Assembly: GCF_002754245.1 (NCBI RefSeq)
Contig: NZ_PEEX01000001.1
Location: 434,001 to 498,000 of the forward strand
Reading direction: 5' to 3'
Length of the DNA stretch: 64,000 bases
Origin: Chryseobacterium sp. 52
Lineage (GTDB): Bacteria > Bacteroidota > Bacteroidia > Flavobacteriales > Weeksellaceae
The translations under genes were made by a program, and so were the position numbers. Every line of letters starts with the position of its first letter. The stretch's first letter is position 1. Positions 61,690 through 64,000 of the stretch are shown here, piece after piece. Below the pieces are notes generated by a model. The model saw only the letters and a list, made by a program, of their open reading frames with translations. It was not told the DNA's origin and searched no databases.

Positions 61690-62577
61690 ATGAAAAAAAT
61701 CTTTATTACATTATTCCTTTCACTTTCCGTACTCGTCTGGTGTCAGAAAGTTGAATTAAAAGCTGTCACTGATTCCTCACAGGTCTTCAAAGGAGAGATC
61801 GCAGGAGTTCCTGTGACCATGCATCTTAGCTATACCGGAATTGCTGACTGTAGTTTATATCAGTATTTTGTAGACGGATGGTATTATTATGATAAGTATC
61901 AAAAGAAAATACCGCTGACAGGTATTTATGACTATGGAAAACTGTCTCTGTATAATTTTGGAAACAAGCAAAAGCAAAATTCCCAATTATTTAAAGATCA
62001 GATCACTTCCCCTCAGAAAGTGGAAAAAACAGCTGAAATTGCAGAAATGATGAACCCTAAAGAATCTATTACTTTTGCAACAGACAACGCTAAAGAAAAT
62101 TCCATTACGGGGAATTTTTACGCAGATAAAAAAACTCTGCCTGCAAAGTTGTTTACCAGCAATGATATGATCTACCGGTATAACAATTATCTGACATTAC
62201 CCAATAACAAAAAGATCAATACATTCGACTTCATCAATAAACACGGAGGGAATCAACTGATTTCCTTTGCATCCGGGGAAAAAGGCAATAGGGTTCTGCT
62301 CTATTTTGAACACTCGTCCAATTTTAATGCCTGCGGAAGATGTGGTGCCAGCGAAGGAGAAAAAGGCTACCGGGTTCTCTATTTCACCAAAGACTGGAAT
62401 TATAAAAACTATGAAGAATACCTTACAGAAAGCTGTCTGGATAATATTTATGACACTCAGAAGATAAAATCCAAAGGCCCAGAAATAATCCAGTTTAATA
62501 TCAAAAAAACACAATCTTCTTCAGCGTATACTTTAACCGTAAATAAGAAAAATGCATCTGTCTCAAAACTGAAATAG
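61690..62577 (+). CDS. Exported hypothetical protein
   Basis: I do not recognise a family. The 295-residue protein has a signal peptide (MKKIFITLFLSLSVLVWC; the Cys could make it a lipoprotein, though LVWC is a poor lipobox). A beta-rich body follows: VFKGEIAGVPVTMHLSYTGIADCSLYQYFVDGWYYYDKYQKKIPLTG is repeated in looser form as SITGNFYADKKTLPAKLF. The later part has a pair CGRC in FNACGRCGASEGEKGYRVLYF. It is probably co-transcribed with the DUF445 gene and ends in a strong terminator. No function is assigned. Confidence 0.7.
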   Translation: MKKIFITLFLSLSVLVWCQKVELKAVTDSSQVFKGEIAGVPVTMHLSYTGIADCSLYQYFVDGWYYYDKYQKKIPLTGIYDYGKLSLYNFGNKQKQNSQLFKDQITSPQKVEKTAEIAEMMNPKESITFATDNAKENSITGNFYADKKTLPAKLFTSNDMIYRYNNYLTLPNNKKINTFDFINKHGGNQLISFASGEKGNRVLLYFEHSSNFNACGRCGASEGEKGYRVLYFTKDWNYKNYEEYLTESCLDNIYDTQKIKSKGPEIIQFNIKKTQSSSAYTLTVNKKNASVSKLK

Positions 62578-62583
62578 ATTAAA

Positions 62584-62618
62584 AAAAGAAAAGAGAGCAT
62601 TACACTCTCTTTTCTTTT
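62584..62618. terminator. Bidirectional terminator
   Basis: AAAAGAAAAGAGAG and CTCTCTTTTCTTTT form a 14-bp stem over a 7-nt loop. It lies 6 bases after the exported hypothetical gene and directly abuts the pyrD stop codon. Confidence 0.85.
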
Positions 62619-63641
62619 TTATCTTGGAAGCCTGCTGGCTCTCTTTAAAAGTTCTTTATTGATTTCATTAATCAGTTCCGGGCCTTCATAAATAAATCCG
62701 GTGTAAAGCTGTACCAGGCTTGCTCCTGCATCCAGTTTATCGATGGCGTCTTTTGCAGAATGAATTCCTCCTACTCCAATGATTGGAAACGCTCTGTTGC
62801 TTTTCTCTGAAAGGAAACGGATCACTTCAGTAGATCTCTTTGTAAGCGGCTTTCCGGAAAGCCCACCTGTTTCTGATTTATTTTCTGAACTTAAATTTTC
62901 GCGTGAAAGCGTTGTATTGGAAGCAATAACGCCTGCAATTTCTGTTTCTTTTACAATATCAATGATGTCTAAAAGCTGATCATCAGACAAATCCGGAGCT
63001 ATTTTAAGAAGGATAGGTTTTGGATTTGCTTTTTCAGTGTTCATTTTTTGCAGTGTTCCCAGAAGCTCTGTTAAAGGTTCCTTATCCTGCAATGCACGGA
63101 GATTGGGTGTATTTGGTGAGCTTACATTCACGACAAAATAATCTACGTAAGGAAAAAGTTTCTCGAAGCAGATTTTATAGTCATTTACAGCTTCCTCGTT
63201 AGGAGTCACTTTATTTTTTCCGATGTTTCCACCGATAAGGACATTTTTATTTTTTTTAAGGCGTTCTACAGCTGCATCTACTCCGTCATTATTAAAGCCC
63301 ATTCTGTTAATGATTGCAGAATCTTCCATTAATCGGAACAATCTTTTTTTATCATTTCCGGGTTGACCTTTTGGAGTCAACGTTCCGATTTCTATAAATC
63401 CGAAACCAAGATCTGAAAGCTCGTTAAAAAGCACTGCATTTTTGTCGAAACCTGCCGCCAATCCAACCGGATTTTTAAATTTCAGGCCAAAGACTTCTCT
63501 TTCCAATCTCTTGTCTACAATAGGTTTTGGGAGAAAAAGTTTTGTTAAAAAAGAGAAATTTTTAAGCATCGAAAAAGTAAAATAATGAACTTCTTCTGGA
63601 TCGAATTTAAAAAGAATGGGACGGATCAGGGTTTTGTACAT
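62619..63641 (-). CDS. pyrD: Dihydroorotate dehydrogenase (quinone), class 2
   Basis: PyrD oxidises dihydroorotate to orotate in pyrimidine synthesis and passes electrons to quinone. The 340-residue class 2 enzyme has the N-terminal membrane-associating helices ([17 protein letters not shown]), [41 protein letters not shown], the catalytic Ser in [11 protein letters not shown], and the FMN-binding GVGGI and [20 protein letters not shown] -7-like box at 63665-63658 precedes the start. It is a single-gene unit. Confidence 0.95.
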   Translation of the reverse strand: MYKTLIRPILFKFDPEEVHYFTFSMLKNFSFLTKLFLPKPIVDKRLEREVFGLKFKNPVGLAAGFDKNAVLFNELSDLGFGFIEIGTLTPKGQPGNDKKRLFRLMEDSAIINRMGFNNDGVDAAVERLKKNKNVLIGGNIGKNKVTPNEEAVNDYKICFEKLFPYVDYFVVNVSSPNTPNLRALQDKEPLTELLGTLQKMNTEKANPKPILLKIAPDLSDDQLLDIIDIVKETEIAGVIASNTTLSRENLSSENKSETGGLSGKPLTKRSTEVIRFLSEKSNRAFPIIGVGGIHSAKDAIDKLDAGASLVQLYTGFIYEGPELINEINKELLKRASRLPR

Positions 63642-63743
63642 GCCTTTTTTTGGAATACAAAGGTAATTATTTTAGTTGAGAATTAATTGGTTTAAGGTTA
63701 AGACTAAAGCGGAGTTTCTAATAGAGAAGAAATGCTGAGAATG

Positions 63744-64000
63744 CTAAGAATACAAACTCAAATCGAAATTCAAAATACCTGCTACTCTTTTGAACTCTTC
63801 GTTGACAGTTGCATTCAGCGTAATTTTTTCGTTGGTAATGGGATGATTAAAAGTCAATTGATGCGCATGAAGCATCATTTTGTTCATATTGAAAGTCTCC
63901 AGCCACAATTTATTTTGTTTATTGCAGCCATGAGGACGGCTTCCCAAAATAGGATGTAAAATATGTTTAAAATGCTTTCTCAGCTGATGCATTCTACCCG
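63744..64000 (-). CDS. Pseudouridine synthase, RluA/TruC family (5'-partial)
   Basis: Only the last 85 or so residues are inside the window, and the frame runs off the edge (GRMHQLRKHF). The segment GRMHQLRKHFKHILHPILGSRPHG is the conserved C-terminal motif of RluA-type pseudouridine synthases. The following NKQNKLWLETFNMNKMMLHAHQLTFNHP matches their closing strands. The form of the motif is closest to TruC, which modifies U65 of tRNA, but the family member cannot be fixed without the catalytic region. The ATG at 63992 is internal. Confidence 0.82.
   Translation of the reverse strand, partial: GRMHQLRKHFKHILHPILGSRPHGCNKQNKLWLETFNMNKMMLHAHQLTFNHPITNEKITLNATVNEEFKRVAGILNFDLSLYS

Noticed and set aside
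62197..62514. Minus-strand frame of 105 codons opposite the exported hypothetical gene
   Set aside because: It is antisense to a gene with a clear signal peptide and terminator; its hydrophobic composition follows from the complementary strand.
1..64000. CRISPR arrays, tRNA, rRNA or a complete insertion sequence
   Set aside because: Reading both strands I found no regular spacer-repeat array, no cloverleaf-like or rRNA sequence and no transposase or integrase frame. A small RNA gene could still be missed by eye.

Overview
The window looks like chromosomal DNA of a Chryseobacterium-like bacterium (Bacteroidota, Flavobacteriia, Weeksellaceae). The base composition is AT-rich. Several promoters match the Bacteroidota pattern TTG-N19..23-TAnnTTTG. 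There are SusC/SusD proteins, type IX secretion (T9SS) C-terminal sorting domains, the DUF4293/DUF4271/DUF4296 families, and a Rho factor with a long Q/N-rich insert. I see no rRNA, tRNA, CRISPR array, integrase or intact insertion sequence.

Bases 1-28325 are mostly core genome. In order they hold an endonuclease/exonuclease/phosphatase protein (cut by the window edge), a DUF6146 protein, superoxide dismutase, rho with a divergent DUF4293 gene, an M28 peptidase, an MsbA-like ABC exporter and a DUF1801 protein. Next is the minus-strand membrane cluster rsfS-ftsH-LUD-cdsA-psd, then birA, an LptF/G permease, tgt, a DUF4296 lipoprotein and a GT2 glycosyltransferase. DUF4271-hemD, oligopeptidase B and a two-component system follow. 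A three-gene metal-handling set closes the region: a His/Cys-repeat lipoprotein, a Cys-rich secreted protein, and a TonB-dependent receptor with two N-terminal HMA domains.

Bases 28580-49421 are a 21-kb polysaccharide utilization locus, with every gene on the minus strand. In transcription order: AraC regulator, SusC, SusD, AmpG-like MFS transporter, GH130, GH92, GH125, two EndoH/EndoF1-like GH18 proteins, ROK kinase, GH92 and a cupin-type mannose-6-phosphate isomerase. Together they describe a route for high-mannose N-glycans. T9SS-exported GH18 enzymes would cut the chitobiose core, SusCD would import the glycan, and GH92/GH125 would trim alpha-mannose. The MFS protein would import Man-beta-1,4-GlcNAc, GH130 would phosphorolyse it, and the ROK kinase and isomerase would feed the sugars into glycolysis. 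One GH92 has Ser where the family's catalytic acid Glu should be. A MITE-like inverted repeat and internal hairpins punctuate the locus.

Bases 49680-64000 hold an AraC regulator, OsmC, a TetR-thiolase-thioesterase-ketosynthase operon behind a clear palindromic operator, a membrane-tethered XRE regulator, a beta-lactamase-fold hydrolase, a cupin, an L,D-transpeptidase, an orphan tailspike-like beta-helix protein, msrB (probably a lipoprotein with a non-ATG start), DUF445, a secreted unknown, pyrD and the C-terminal end of a pseudouridine synthase.

Other notable points are a Tgt enzyme lacking its zinc cysteines and overlapping divergent promoters between rho and its neighbour.
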